Source: Urechidicola croceus
GTDB lineage: Bacteria; Bacteroidota; Bacteroidia; Flavobacteriales; Flavobacteriaceae
Assembly: GCA_905181865.1 (NCBI GenBank)
Contig: CAJIZG010000005.1
Span: 186,001 to 250,000 of the forward strand
Direction of reading: 5' to 3'
Length of the DNA stretch: 64,000 bases
In this document: piece after piece, positions 1-8,246 of the stretch
How the letters are laid out: every line of letters starts with the position of its first letter
Numbering within the stretch: the first letter of the stretch is position 1
Notes under the pieces: model-generated
What the model was told of the DNA's origin: nothing
The model's database searches: none
What the model saw: the letters and a program-made list of their open reading frames with translations, nothing else
Made by a program: the position numbers and the translations under genes

Positions 1-126
1 GATGAAATTTCTCGAATAGTTACTTGGGGGGAAGAAATGAATCTTTCTTCTTTAATGCATAAAAATATTAAACTCCGCATAATTATGAAGGAAGCCGATT
101 TATATTCCTTAAAATTCACGGATTAA
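1..126 (+). CDS. C-terminal tail of a truncated protein (glycosidase-like tail)
   Basis: An open frame runs from the first base to a TAA at 124-126 and gives 41 residues. The end reads L-R-I-I-M-K-E-A-D-L-Y-S, close to a phrase (LRFxMKDADLYSF) that I recall closing many Bacteroidota and planctomycete secreted glycosidase or laminin-G-like proteins. The body of the gene is outside the window, so the function is only a guess. It ends shortly before a decayed insertion sequence, so it may itself be damaged. Confidence 0.45.
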   Translation, partial: DEISRIVTWGEEMNLSSLMHKNIKLRIIMKEADLYSLKFTD

Positions 127-309
127 AAACGAACACTATTTACAGTAAATAAGTTGTTCAGTTATGTGAGAAAAATAGAGATAACCCAAAACACACAGCT
201 AAACGGTCCCTTACTTGCCAGATACTAAAAGGGTATCGTCAATAGTTCCAAAATTTAGTAAAATAGCTATCCTTGCGGCTCTTTTATCAATTCATCCACG
301 CTAGCTATT

Positions 310-950
310 CTTGGATTGATATCACTCTTCTTTTACTTACATAGTATTCATGAATTCCTAATCCGACCAAAGCCAAAAATACTATGATTGCTATATACCG
401 GGCCAAAGGTTTCTCCCCAGAAATAACAGTTGAAGACTTTCCTTTAAGAGGCAAATCGGTATTACTTCACATAAAACGTAGACGCTGGACCCTTGTTGAT
501 ACAGGGAAAATAATAAAAAGAGATTGGCAATTAGTAGTAAAAGGTACTCGCATAACTAGCGAGTTTGCCTCTTTTTTAAAAGATATCACTTGATACGCAT
601 CCTGTGAGCGCCAAACATTTTGGAGATTATTATAAAACCAATGGTAATTTTCTTTTTTATCACTATAAAAACCATCTTAGCGGTTTTAAAGATTGGACAC
701 AAAAAGAACATGCTCAGGATTAGTTACTTTATCAAGACAATACTAGGTAAGTATTTAAGTCTAGATGAAACTTTTTTATCTAATGGTGTACTTTACACAA
801 TCTTAACCAACAAAGGTGCACATAGTAAAAAAGGCAGTATAGTTGCTATTGAAAAAGAAACTAAGGCTGATGAGGTGATTAATATACTTCACAAAACTCC
901 TTTAGAGAGGCGAAATATTGTAAAGGAAGTATAATTGATTTTGGGAAACA
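310..950 (+). pseudogene. Decayed ISAon1-type insertion sequence (N-terminal ORF plus transposase start)
   Basis: Three short frames in series match one element type. Frame 384-593 encodes a 69-aa piece with the EDFPLRGK and IKRRRW motifs of the ISAon1 N-terminal-region protein. Frame 592-723 continues with HPVSAKHFGDYY and LSGFKDWTQKEHA, the start of the ISAon1 transposase, and stops at TAG 721-723. A frameshifted piece ending at 934 contains LSLDETFLSNGVLYTI and TNKGAHSKKGS, the first DDE-like block. The rest of the transposase is absent. The element is therefore truncated and cannot move. Boundaries are approximate; no terminal inverted repeats were identified. Confidence 0.75.
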
Positions 951-1111
951 ATGACCTTTTAACATTTCTTTTTTAAGTAAAGATAAATTTTTCAACTTCT
1001 CTTTAAACTTGATGTGATAGGACTTTTTGCTGAGTTTATGGGTCAACTATAATTACGGCTGATCCATAATAACTCAATTCAAACAGATGCGACAGAGTCA
1101 GAATATTTCTA

Positions 1112-1119
1112 TATATTTG
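1112..1119 (+). promoter_or_regulatory. Bacteroidota -7 element upstream of the 1166 gene
   Basis: TATATTTG matches the Bacteroidota -7 consensus TAnnTTTG exactly. It lies 47 bases before the start codon at 1166. No convincing TTG -33 box is seen at the usual distance. Confidence 0.4.
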
Positions 1120-1165
1120 TAAATCAAAATAGTGAGTTTTAAGTTTAATATATTAATAAAAAATT

Positions 1166-1831
1166 ATGAAGTTTTTTTTATGTCTATTTCTGTTAATATC
1201 ATCAACCATATATTCCCAGGATCTATCTAAATATTACAATACTGGAAATACAACGATGTCTAAAAAATGGGTTAACTCCAATTGGGAAGTTGGGACTATT
1301 ATGCTGTCGGATGGTTCTGAAATCAAGGGAGATGTTAAGGGAGTTTATGGTAACAAAGGAGTATCAAGTTTTAAATTCAGAAAGAAAAAAGGAGATGACA
1401 CTAGAAAGATTAAAGCAGAGGACTGTTTGTTAGTTTCTGTAAATAGTATTATTACTTTATCTCTTCCTAAAAATTTAAAAAAGAAGTCGGGCAAAAAAAG
1501 TTTTTATGTTGCCATGTATTATGGCAAATACCTAACTGTTTTTGAAAATCCGGAAGCGAGCACAGCAAATGGTCAAAGCACATCACTTTTGGGACGAGGT
1601 CTTGGTAAGAGTACAGATTTCAAACAAGGAGGTGGACGAATGCTGAGTTTCTTAGCATTAAAAGACAATGAGTTCTCTAAATTAACAGCGCTTAATTTTA
1701 GAAAACAAATGAAAAAACTCTGTGGAGATAATAAAAAGTGGACATCCAGAACATCCGATAAAAAATGGTTTCAATATGACAACCTTTATAAAGTTACACA
1801 TTTTTACAATCAAACGAAATCTAAACAATAG
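1166..1831 (+). CDS. Secreted hypothetical protein
   Basis: This 221-aa protein starts with a clear Sec signal (hydrophobic run, cleavage expected after YSQ near residue 18), so it is exported to the periplasm or surface. The mature part is lysine-rich and contains a beta-strand-like stretch around LSDGSEIKGDVKG (about residues 48-60), as in many small flavobacterial envelope proteins. I do not recognise a family or catalytic motif. A perfect TAnnTTTG promoter element lies upstream and a second small secreted protein follows after 35 bases, so the two may be cotranscribed. It sits between two dead insertion sequences, which suggests accessory DNA. Confidence 0.7.
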   Translation: MKFFLCLFLLISSTIYSQDLSKYYNTGNTTMSKKWVNSNWEVGTIMLSDGSEIKGDVKGVYGNKGVSSFKFRKKKGDDTRKIKAEDCLLVSVNSIITLSLPKNLKKKSGKKSFYVAMYYGKYLTVFENPEASTANGQSTSLLGRGLGKSTDFKQGGGRMLSFLALKDNEFSKLTALNFRKQMKKLCGDNKKWTSRTSDKKWFQYDNLYKVTHFYNQTKSKQ

Positions 1832-1866
1832 ATTTATAAAAATAGGACCCCAATAAATTGAACTCT

Positions 1867-2430
1867 ATGCAATACTTAATTTCTAGTATATTATTGTTAT
1901 TCGTTTTGAATATTAATGCCCAAGAAACGGTAAAATCAAAAGAATTTAAATATACAAAAACAAATGAAAAAACACGTTTTCTGGGTTATTTGTCCACATT
2001 GAATAATGTTGTATATATTGATAATGATGCCAGTTCAGAAGAAAATCATAAGAAAGTAATGGACCATATCAAATCTCGCTATGAATACCCAGAGGATATC
2101 ATATTATCTAATGATTCGAATGAAATAGTTATTCAAGAGCAGATTGAAAGTCTGGTGACGACTGTATCTTTGGGCGTTGAGAATAGTTCAGATATGAAAT
2201 ATAATTTTACTTTTAACATTGTAGATGGTGAAATAAAATGCACGCTTAGTAATATTCAATTAGGGAATATTCCAATTCTCTCAAATGACTATGAAATGGA
2301 GTGGACAGATTCTCCAGGCCTATATTTACATCGTACTAGCGGGAAACCAAGAAAAACGATGTTAGGTATCACAGACCTCAAAATTGAAAATCATTTTAAT
2401 ACTTTAATTAAAAGTATCGAATCCCTGTAA
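1867..2430 (+). CDS. Secreted hypothetical protein, possibly DUF4468-like
   Basis: The frame is open from a TTG at 1858, but the ATG at 1867 gives the signal peptide MQYLISSILLLFVLNINA-Q, so I use 1867 (187 aa). The mature protein has alternating strands (VVYIDNDASSEENHKKVMDHIK, then a region ending in FNIVDGEIKCTLSNIQ). This recalls the DUF4468/TBP-like fold of exported Bacteroidota proteins. The resemblance is a judgement from pattern only. It follows the other secreted protein at 1166 closely, in the same direction. No function can be assigned. Confidence 0.65.
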   Translation: MQYLISSILLLFVLNINAQETVKSKEFKYTKTNEKTRFLGYLSTLNNVVYIDNDASSEENHKKVMDHIKSRYEYPEDIILSNDSNEIVIQEQIESLVTTVSLGVENSSDMKYNFTFNIVDGEIKCTLSNIQLGNIPILSNDYEMEWTDSPGLYLHRTSGKPRKTMLGITDLKIENHFNTLIKSIESL

Positions 2431-2849
2431 GAGTTCACTTTCTGCGGACACCTAAAAATAGAAGTTATAATACTGTACGAGGCCACGTTAACTAACTCGC
2501 TAATTATTTCCTATATCATTGTCTACTATGAAATTATCTGAGCTAAAAAAACATAATTAGTTGAAAATATTTTTGTTGGCCATTAAGTCAAGTTAGAATA
2601 AATAGTTGCGCTGTCTATGCCCCTATTGCTATATTCTCAGGGAACTAAGATTGTAAAAACCTTATCATGAGAGTTAAAGAAAGGAGTATGAAAATTATAA
2701 GATTAGTAATTGAAGACCATTACAGAATCTCCACTAATCAACTTATATTTTTATTTGTACATCCGTTTCATGTCTACTACCTGTAATATTCGTTATCACT
2801 ATTCTATCGAATATTTTTTCCACGAACTACCTTCTGTTTAGTTTATAAA

Positions 2850-3005
2850 CAAATTCACCTCTTTTAATCAATTATTGGAATCTTTTGAAGACTATATTAA
2901 TTGATATAATACCCAAAGATTACATCCTAGTTTAGGATACCTATCACCGCTAAAAATGGAAATGAATTTGAGAGGAATTATCAAAAAAGTGGCTACTAAA
3001 AATAG
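2850..3005 (+). pseudogene. IS3-family transposase (OrfB) C-terminal remnant
   Basis: Translating from about 2872 gives LLESFEDYIN, an in-frame TGA, then YNTQRLHPSLGYLSPLKME. This is the well-known end of IS3/IS150-type OrfB integrase (tYixwYN.kR.HssLgy.sP..fE). The stop sits where the family has tryptophan, so it is a nonsense mutation. The catalytic domain upstream is missing. It is a dead fragment. Confidence 0.7.
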
Positions 3006-3194
3006 GCTCATATTTAGTAGATAGTTCATACCTCTGTTTTGCCATAATTCAAATATATAATATTTATAGGCGTAAAAAAATCATCGCAATAAAAGTAGAT
3101 ACTCCAGGACTTCTGTATACGGATATGACCAGAGAATTGAGGTTTTTGGAGAAAGAGTTCAAGAATGGGATCGTAAAAGATACAAAGTAATAAT

Positions 3195-3233
3195 AAAAGT
3201 TCTAATTATCTAAAGTAGTTAGAACTTTTTTAT
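3195..3233 (+). terminator. Factor-independent terminator
   Basis: An 11-bp perfect stem (3195-3205 AAAAGTTCTAA with 3219-3229 TTAGAACTTTT) encloses a 13-base loop and runs into a T-tract. It would end transcription from the debris region before the LacI regulator's promoter. Confidence 0.75.
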
Positions 3234-3248
3234 TGGGGTGAATTTTAA

Positions 3249-3279
3249 TTGCAAAGGCGTGCTTAATTCAATACATTTG
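3249..3279 (+). promoter_or_regulatory. Promoter of the LacI-type regulator
   Basis: TTG (3249-3251), a 20-base spacer and TACATTTG (3272-3279) match the Bacteroidota consensus TTG/TAnnTTTG exactly. The expected start of transcription is near 3285, giving a leader of about 40 bases before the ATG at 3328. Confidence 0.65.
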
Positions 3280-3327
3280 TTTGATTCTAAATATGGAATA
3301 CCACACTGCTATTGGTGAACTACTAAC

Positions 3328-4371
3328 ATGACGAGGAAAAAAAAGAAAGCAACCATACATGATATTTCAAAAGCCCTAGGCTTTAATAGTTCTACAGTTT
3401 CGCGTGCTTTAAATGATAGTCCATTGATTGCCGACAAGACCAAAAAAATTATTTTAGAAAAATCTAAAGAACTAGGGTATCAAAGAAATAGTTTGGCATC
3501 TAAGTTAAGAACAAACAAAACCAAAACTATTGGTGTTATTGTTCCTAGAATTGCCAGGCATTTTTGTTCTTCTGTAATCGCTGGAATTGAGGAAATGGCT
3601 TTCGATAAAGGCTATGACGTGATTATTTGTCAGTCATTAGAAACTGTAAAGCGAGAAAAAAAACTGCTTGATACCTTATTAGCAAATAGAGTGGATGGGG
3701 TGTTGATAGCGATTTCGATGGAGACAACAAATTTTGATCATTTAGAAAATTATAAGAATGAAGGCTTTCCCTTACTATTTTTTGATCGACCTTGTGATAT
3801 TGAAGGCTGTACAAATGTTGTTATTGATGATTTTAAAGCCAGTTTTGACGCCACAGAGCACTTAATTCGAAAGGGATGCAAAAACATTGTTCATTTTTCT
3901 GGTCCCAAGACATTAGCGTTGTATAGGAATCGATGGAGAGGATATCGTGCTGCCTTAGAAAAAAATAACATTCCATTAAATGACAACTATATTTTCGAAT
4001 CTAAATTAATGGAGAAAGATGGTGTTATTGGTGCTCAAAAAATATTGAGTTTACCTGAAGTTGATGGTGTTTTTAGTGCTAATGATACAACGGCCATCAG
4101 TGCAATGCAATATTTAAAGAAAAATGGTAAAAATGTACCGGAAGATATTGCATTTGTTGGTTTTAATAATGAGCCAATGTCGGCCGTTTTTGCCCCTTCA
4201 CTAACTACCATTCATCAACCAGGATTTGAAATGGGTAGAATGGCCTCAAGTTTATTGTTTGAAGAAATTGATGGTACTCGACGAGTTAAAGGAGATCAAG
4301 TGAAGGTTTTAAATCCAGAATTAATAATTAGGGATTCAACGAGTAAACACATGCTTTCCGAAAGTATTTAG
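3328..4371 (+). CDS. LacI-family transcriptional regulator
   Basis: This 347-aa protein has the full LacI architecture. Residues about 6-55 form the helix-turn-helix and hinge (ATIHDISKALGFNSSTVSRALND). Residues about 65-340 form a periplasmic-binding-protein-like sugar sensor starting TIGVIVPRIARHFC, with DGVFSANDTTAISAMQYL and ELIIRDST typical of the C-terminal half. LacI proteins bind palindromic operators and are released by a sugar or sugar-phosphate ligand. It has its own promoter. The first gene downstream is preceded by a perfect palindrome (4478-4493) with the central CG typical of LacI operators, so it probably controls the sugar gene block to its right. The ligand is unknown; a uronate/aldonate intermediate is a reasonable inference. 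Confidence 0.93.
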   Translation: MTRKKKKATIHDISKALGFNSSTVSRALNDSPLIADKTKKIILEKSKELGYQRNSLASKLRTNKTKTIGVIVPRIARHFCSSVIAGIEEMAFDKGYDVIICQSLETVKREKKLLDTLLANRVDGVLIAISMETTNFDHLENYKNEGFPLLFFDRPCDIEGCTNVVIDDFKASFDATEHLIRKGCKNIVHFSGPKTLALYRNRWRGYRAALEKNNIPLNDNYIFESKLMEKDGVIGAQKILSLPEVDGVFSANDTTAISAMQYLKKNGKNVPEDIAFVGFNNEPMSAVFAPSLTTIHQPGFEMGRMASSLLFEEIDGTRRVKGDQVKVLNPELIIRDSTSKHMLSESI

Positions 4372-4432
4372 CAGTTACTTGTTTTATATTGAATAATTAA
4401 GGTTGGTTTTATGACTTTTAAAATTATATACA

Positions 4433-4440
4433 TATATTTG
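4433..4440 (+). promoter_or_regulatory. -7 element before the DUF6807 gene block
   Basis: TATATTTG is a perfect TAnnTTTG match 73 bases upstream of the ATG at 4513. A TTG at 4403-4405 is 27 bases further up, longer than the usual spacing. Transcription would start near 4446 and read through the palindrome at 4478-4493. Confidence 0.45.
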
Positions 4441-4477
4441 GCAACATTGTAAAAAAAACTATTCTAAACACTTAAAT

Positions 4478-4493
4478 ATGCAATCGATTGCAT
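4478..4493. promoter_or_regulatory. Probable LacI-type operator (perfect 16-bp palindrome)
   Basis: ATGCAATCGATTGCAT is a perfect 16-bp inverted repeat centred on CG. This is the classic form of a LacI/GalR-family operator. It lies 20 bases before the start codon at 4513 and downstream of the -7 element, a roadblock or leader position. The LacI gene ends about 105 bases upstream. I found no second exact copy in the window. Confidence 0.65.
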
Positions 4494-4512
4494 TATTTAT
4501 TAAAAACTACTT

Positions 4513-5766
4513 ATGAAGTATATTTTATCAGTACTATTATTAATTATAAACGTATCTTGTTCTACACAAGATCAAGACCTTGTAACTTTTGAAGTAAACG
4601 CAGGTGCATATGATCGATTGGATTGTCCAGTATCATTGGATTTACCCACATTACAAAATGGAATAGGAGAATTTCAATTAGTTGAAATTATAAAAAATGT
4701 TAGAAAGCAATTACCTTCACAAATAGATGTAAAAAACAACAAACTTTGGTTTATTCTTGATGGAGCTACATCAAAAGAAACTTCACGTCAATTTGCACTC
4801 ATTGCAACATCAGAAAAGAATAATACGGAGCAAATAGAAATCCTTAAAAAAGATGGAGGTCTTCAATTGACATTTAAAGAGAATCCTATTTTAAATTATC
4901 AATTCGAAATGACCTATCCACCAAAAGGGGTTGATGAAAAATTTAAAAAATCTGGATTTTTACACCCAGTATACTCGCCAGGCGGTGAAGTGTTAACAAG
5001 AATACAAGCGCCAGATCATTATCATCATTATGGAATTTGGGGGCCTTGGACGAAGACACATGTGGATGGACGTGCTGTAGATTTTTGGAATTTAGGAGAT
5101 GAGCAAGGAACAGTACTATTCAAAAACTTTTTAAATGAAGCACAAGGCGATATTTTTAGTGGATTTACAGCGTTGCAAGAGCATATAGATTTTGGAGCAA
5201 CTAAAGAGAATAGAATTGCTTTGAATGAAGAGTTGGAAGTAAAAATTTGGAATTTAGGAACAGAGAAGAACTCATGGTTGGTAGACTATACAACAAGCAT
5301 TGAAAGCCCACTAAAAAATGGAATTCTTTTTGATGCATACCGCTACGGTGGAGGAATTGGGTTTAGAGCGACAGAAAAATGGCATAAAGACAATACGTCG
5401 GTTTTGACCTCAGAAGGCAACGATCGTTTAACGGCTGATGGAACTTCTGCAAAATGGGCCATTATAGAAGGAGCTTCTGAAACAAAAGAAGGAAGAAGCG
5501 GAATCTTGTTTATGGGATATCCAGATAATAAAGAGTTTCCAGAACCGATGAGAGTTTGGCCAATTGATGGAAATGGAGGAAGAGGAGATCTATTTTTCGA
5601 GTTCTGTCCAATTCGTCATGTAGAGTGGAAAATTGAAAGTAAAAAAGAATACAGTTTAAATTATCGTATGCTCATTTTTGATGGAGAAATGACAGCCGAA
5701 CAAGCAGAAATGCATTGGCAAGCATTTGGGAATCCACCGAAGGCTACGATAACATCAAATAATTAA
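4513..5766 (+). CDS. DUF6807 (PmoA-like) lipoprotein
   Basis: This 417-aa protein begins with a lipoprotein signal (LLIINVSC, Cys about residue 16). It carries the DUF6807/'PmoA family' beta-sandwich fold, recognisable from HPVYSPGGEVLTR, the histidine-rich DHYHHYGIWGPW (about residues 170-181) and DFWNLGDEQG. The family name refers to a remote likeness to a methane oxygenase subunit; members sit in carbohydrate-utilisation loci and their biochemical role is unsettled. The clustered histidines could bind metal or a sugar. It is the first gene after the probable LacI operator. A second, shorter DUF6807 gene follows after 11 bases, so the two are surely cotranscribed. Confidence 0.85.
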   Translation: MKYILSVLLLIINVSCSTQDQDLVTFEVNAGAYDRLDCPVSLDLPTLQNGIGEFQLVEIIKNVRKQLPSQIDVKNNKLWFILDGATSKETSRQFALIATSEKNNTEQIEILKKDGGLQLTFKENPILNYQFEMTYPPKGVDEKFKKSGFLHPVYSPGGEVLTRIQAPDHYHHYGIWGPWTKTHVDGRAVDFWNLGDEQGTVLFKNFLNEAQGDIFSGFTALQEHIDFGATKENRIALNEELEVKIWNLGTEKNSWLVDYTTSIESPLKNGILFDAYRYGGGIGFRATEKWHKDNTSVLTSEGNDRLTADGTSAKWAIIEGASETKEGRSGILFMGYPDNKEFPEPMRVWPIDGNGGRGDLFFEFCPIRHVEWKIESKKEYSLNYRMLIFDGEMTAEQAEMHWQAFGNPPKATITSNN

Positions 5767-5777
5767 TAATACACAGA

Positions 5778-6662
5778 ATGAAAAAAATACTAGTAGTCGC
5801 TTTGTTATTTTCCATAGCAATTCAAGCGCAAACAAAAGTTACAGCAAAAAAAGTTGGAGATAAAATTGAAATTCGAAATAACGGAAGATTATTGACAAAT
5901 TATATCTTATCGGAACATGAAAAATACCCATTCTTTTATCCAGTAAATGGACCATCTAATGCGAGTGTGACTTCGATGCGTAATGGAAATTATCCGCACC
6001 ATAGTTCATTGTTTTTTGGATGTGATAAAGTAAATGAAGGGAATTACTGGCAAGAAGGTTTGGACAGAGGACAAATAGTTTCCTTAAGAGCGGACATCAT
6101 TGAATCGGGAGGAGAAAAGGCAGTGATAGAGAACGAGTGTATTTGGAAACGTCCAGGTGCTGATGCTCCGATAAAAGATAAGAGAACAATTACAGTTACC
6201 GTAATTTCAAAAGATAAATATCAGATTGATTTTGATGTGACCATGGAAATGTTGTTGGATGTAACGATCAACAAAACCAATCATTCCCTATTTAGTGGAA
6301 GAATGGATCCTGATTTGGCAGTGACTAACGGAGGTACGATGATTAATGCAGAAGGGGAGACAAGCGAAAAAGGAACGTTTGGGAAACCATCATCATGGAT
6401 TGATTTTTATGGTAAAAGAATGGGAGGCATTGAAGGAATGGCAATATTACAGCACCCATCGAATGAATTTTATCCTTCGCCATGGTTTACGAGGGATTAT
6501 GGTTTTTTCTCACCAACACCGATGTATTGGCCAGAAAATGATAAATTTATAAGCCTTAAAAAAGGAGAAATAATAAAATTGAGATACAGAGTGTTAGTGC
6601 ATTCTGGAGATCATGAGCAAGCAGAGATTGCAAAGGAATTTGAAAAATATAAGTCAGAATAA
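5778..6662 (+). CDS. Secreted DUF6807 (PmoA-like) protein
   Basis: This 294-aa protein has a Sec signal (cleavage after AIQA-Q, about residue 17) and the same DUF6807 hallmarks as the gene before it. These are YPFFYPVNGPSNASVT, NYPHHSSLFFGCDKVN (paired histidines about residues 74-75) and HPSNEFYPSPWFTRDYGFFSPT. It is about 120 residues shorter than its neighbour and diverged, so it is a family partner rather than a recent duplicate. It is followed after 17 bases by a Tat-exported Gfo/Idh/MocA oxidoreductase. A joint periplasmic sugar-oxidation role is an inference from this order. Confidence 0.85.
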   Translation: MKKILVVALLFSIAIQAQTKVTAKKVGDKIEIRNNGRLLTNYILSEHEKYPFFYPVNGPSNASVTSMRNGNYPHHSSLFFGCDKVNEGNYWQEGLDRGQIVSLRADIIESGGEKAVIENECIWKRPGADAPIKDKRTITVTVISKDKYQIDFDVTMEMLLDVTINKTNHSLFSGRMDPDLAVTNGGTMINAEGETSEKGTFGKPSSWIDFYGKRMGGIEGMAILQHPSNEFYPSPWFTRDYGFFSPTPMYWPENDKFISLKKGEIIKLRYRVLVHSGDHEQAEIAKEFEKYKSE

Positions 6663-6679
6663 TCTAAAATAAATAACAT

Positions 6680-8062
6680 ATGGAACGTAGAAATTTTATC
6701 AAGAAAACAATTGCTGGAAGTGCAGCAACATTATTTGTGCCAACAATTTTGCCCTCAAATGTATTTGGTCAAACTAGTGTAAACAGAAAAATTAATGTTG
6801 GTCAAATAGGTTGTGGACGTATTGCGAGAAGTCATGATATGCCGGGTGTAATGCAGTATGATGCAGCAAGATTAATCGCCGTTTCTGATTTAGACAGTAA
6901 CCGTATGAAAGACGGTAAGAAATTAGTTGAAGATTATTATGCTAAAAAAACAGGTAGCGGAAAAGCTGTTGACGTTAAGATGTATGCCGATTATAGAGAA
7001 ATGTTATTGGATAAAGATATTGATGCGGTGGTTATTTCTACACCAGATCATCAACATTCTCAGCCAGCGATTGAAGCTGCTTTAGCAGGAAAAGATGTAT
7101 ATCTTCAAAAGCCAACTTCTCTAACTTTAGAAGAAGGGCGTATTTTGGTGGATATCATTAGAAAAAAAGGAACCGTTTTACAAGTTGGGACACAACAACG
7201 TGCTATGCCACAATTTAGAATTGCAGCAGAGTTGGTAAGAAATGGCCGTATTGGAAAATTACATACGGTTAAAATAGGATTACCAGGAGATCCAGCAGGA
7301 CCAGAAGCGACACCAATGCCAGTTCCTGCAAATTTAAATTATGATGCGTGGTTAGGGTCAACGCCAGAAGTGCCTTATACTGAAATAGGGGTACATCCTC
7401 AAAAAGGTTATGGTAGACCAGGTTGGTTGAGAAGAGATCAGTTTGGAGCAGGAATGATTACAGGTTGGGGACAGCATCATTATGATTCTGCTGCATGGGG
7501 TATGGATACAGAATTAACAGGACCTACTTCTGTAGAAGCGGTAGCTGAATTTCCAAAATCTGGATTGTGGAATGTACACGGAGACTTTATGGCTAAGGCA
7601 GAATATACCAATGGAATTACCATGTTTACAAGTAGTGGAAGTTATCCAAATGGAATTAAATATATTGGTGAAGATGGTTGGATTTTTGTTTCAAGAGGTA
7701 GTTATACGGCTTCTGCTTCAGATCCGGTATCAGCTGCTGCTAGTTCAAAAGCTTTAGATGCTAGTGATCCGGCAATTTTGGGATCAGTTATTGGACCAAA
7801 TGAAATTCATTTGAAGAAAATTTCGGAACAGCACGGAGATTGGTTAAATAGTATCGCAAGTAGAAAAGATCCAATTTCTGATGTAGAGAAGGGACATAGA
7901 GCTTGTAGTATTTGTTTGATTACACATATTTCAATGAAATTAGGAAGAAAAGTATATTGGAATCCTAATACAGAAAGGTTCTCTAATGATACAGAGGCAA
8001 ATGCCATGCTTTCTCGACCTCAACGTTTTCCTTATGGTGTAAATAATATTAAAGGGATTTAA
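6680..8062 (+). CDS. Tat-exported Gfo/Idh/MocA-family oxidoreductase
   Basis: This 460-aa protein starts with a twin-arginine signal (ERRNFIKK, hydrophobic core, cleavage near VFGQ). The NAD(P)-binding Rossmann fold follows (INVGQIGCGRIA, about residues 38-49), and the family's EKP-type motif reads QKP (DVYLQKPTSL, about residues 137-146). The C-terminal half holds the substrate domain, with GWGQHHYDSAAWG and SEQHGDWLNSI. The Tat signal fits export of a folded, cofactor-loaded enzyme that oxidises or reduces a sugar in the periplasm. It follows the two DUF6807 genes in one operon-like run. Substrate unknown. Confidence 0.88.
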   Translation: MERRNFIKKTIAGSAATLFVPTILPSNVFGQTSVNRKINVGQIGCGRIARSHDMPGVMQYDAARLIAVSDLDSNRMKDGKKLVEDYYAKKTGSGKAVDVKMYADYREMLLDKDIDAVVISTPDHQHSQPAIEAALAGKDVYLQKPTSLTLEEGRILVDIIRKKGTVLQVGTQQRAMPQFRIAAELVRNGRIGKLHTVKIGLPGDPAGPEATPMPVPANLNYDAWLGSTPEVPYTEIGVHPQKGYGRPGWLRRDQFGAGMITGWGQHHYDSAAWGMDTELTGPTSVEAVAEFPKSGLWNVHGDFMAKAEYTNGITMFTSSGSYPNGIKYIGEDGWIFVSRGSYTASASDPVSAAASSKALDASDPAILGSVIGPNEIHLKKISEQHGDWLNSIASRKDPISDVEKGHRACSICLITHISMKLGRKVYWNPNTERFSNDTEANAMLSRPQRFPYGVNNIKGI

Positions 8063-8090
8063 AACCTTTATTAATTCTTTAATAAAATTA

Positions 8091-8220
8091 GAGGCTGTCT
8101 GAGAACTGTCATTCTGAATGAAATGAAGAATCTTTTAAAATAAATTATTTTAAGATTCTTTACCCCGATGTCTATCGGGATCTCTCAAAATGACAATAAA
8201 ATCAGTTTTCAGACAGTGTC
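8091..8220. repeat. Imperfect palindromic repeat element (MITE-like)
   Basis: The left end GAGGCTGTCTGAGAACT (8091-8107) matches the reverse complement of the right end (8204-8220) at 14 of 17 positions. Inside are further paired arms: GTCATT with AATGAC, AAGAATCTT with AAGATTCTT, and CCCGAT with ATCGGG. This nested palindrome resembles the small mobile or RNA-folding repeats scattered between flavobacterial genes. It carries no gene. It ends 26 bases before the start codon at 8247, so it forms the leader of that gene. Confidence 0.65.
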
Positions 8221-8246
8221 GTAATAATAACTTAGAAACTATCCAA

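Larger units (their letters stand above)
2431..3327. other. Gene-poor spacer with mobile-element debris
   Basis: Between the small secreted protein and the LacI regulator no intact gene is seen. The stretch holds an IS3-type transposase remnant (about 2850-3005), a short open tail (about 3043-3190) that reads IIAIKVDTPGLLYTDMTREL and ends in TAA, a factor-independent terminator (3195-3233) and the regulator's promoter (3249-3279). The short tail was not identified. The rest of the spacer, 2431-2850, contains no feature I can support. Confidence 0.5.
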
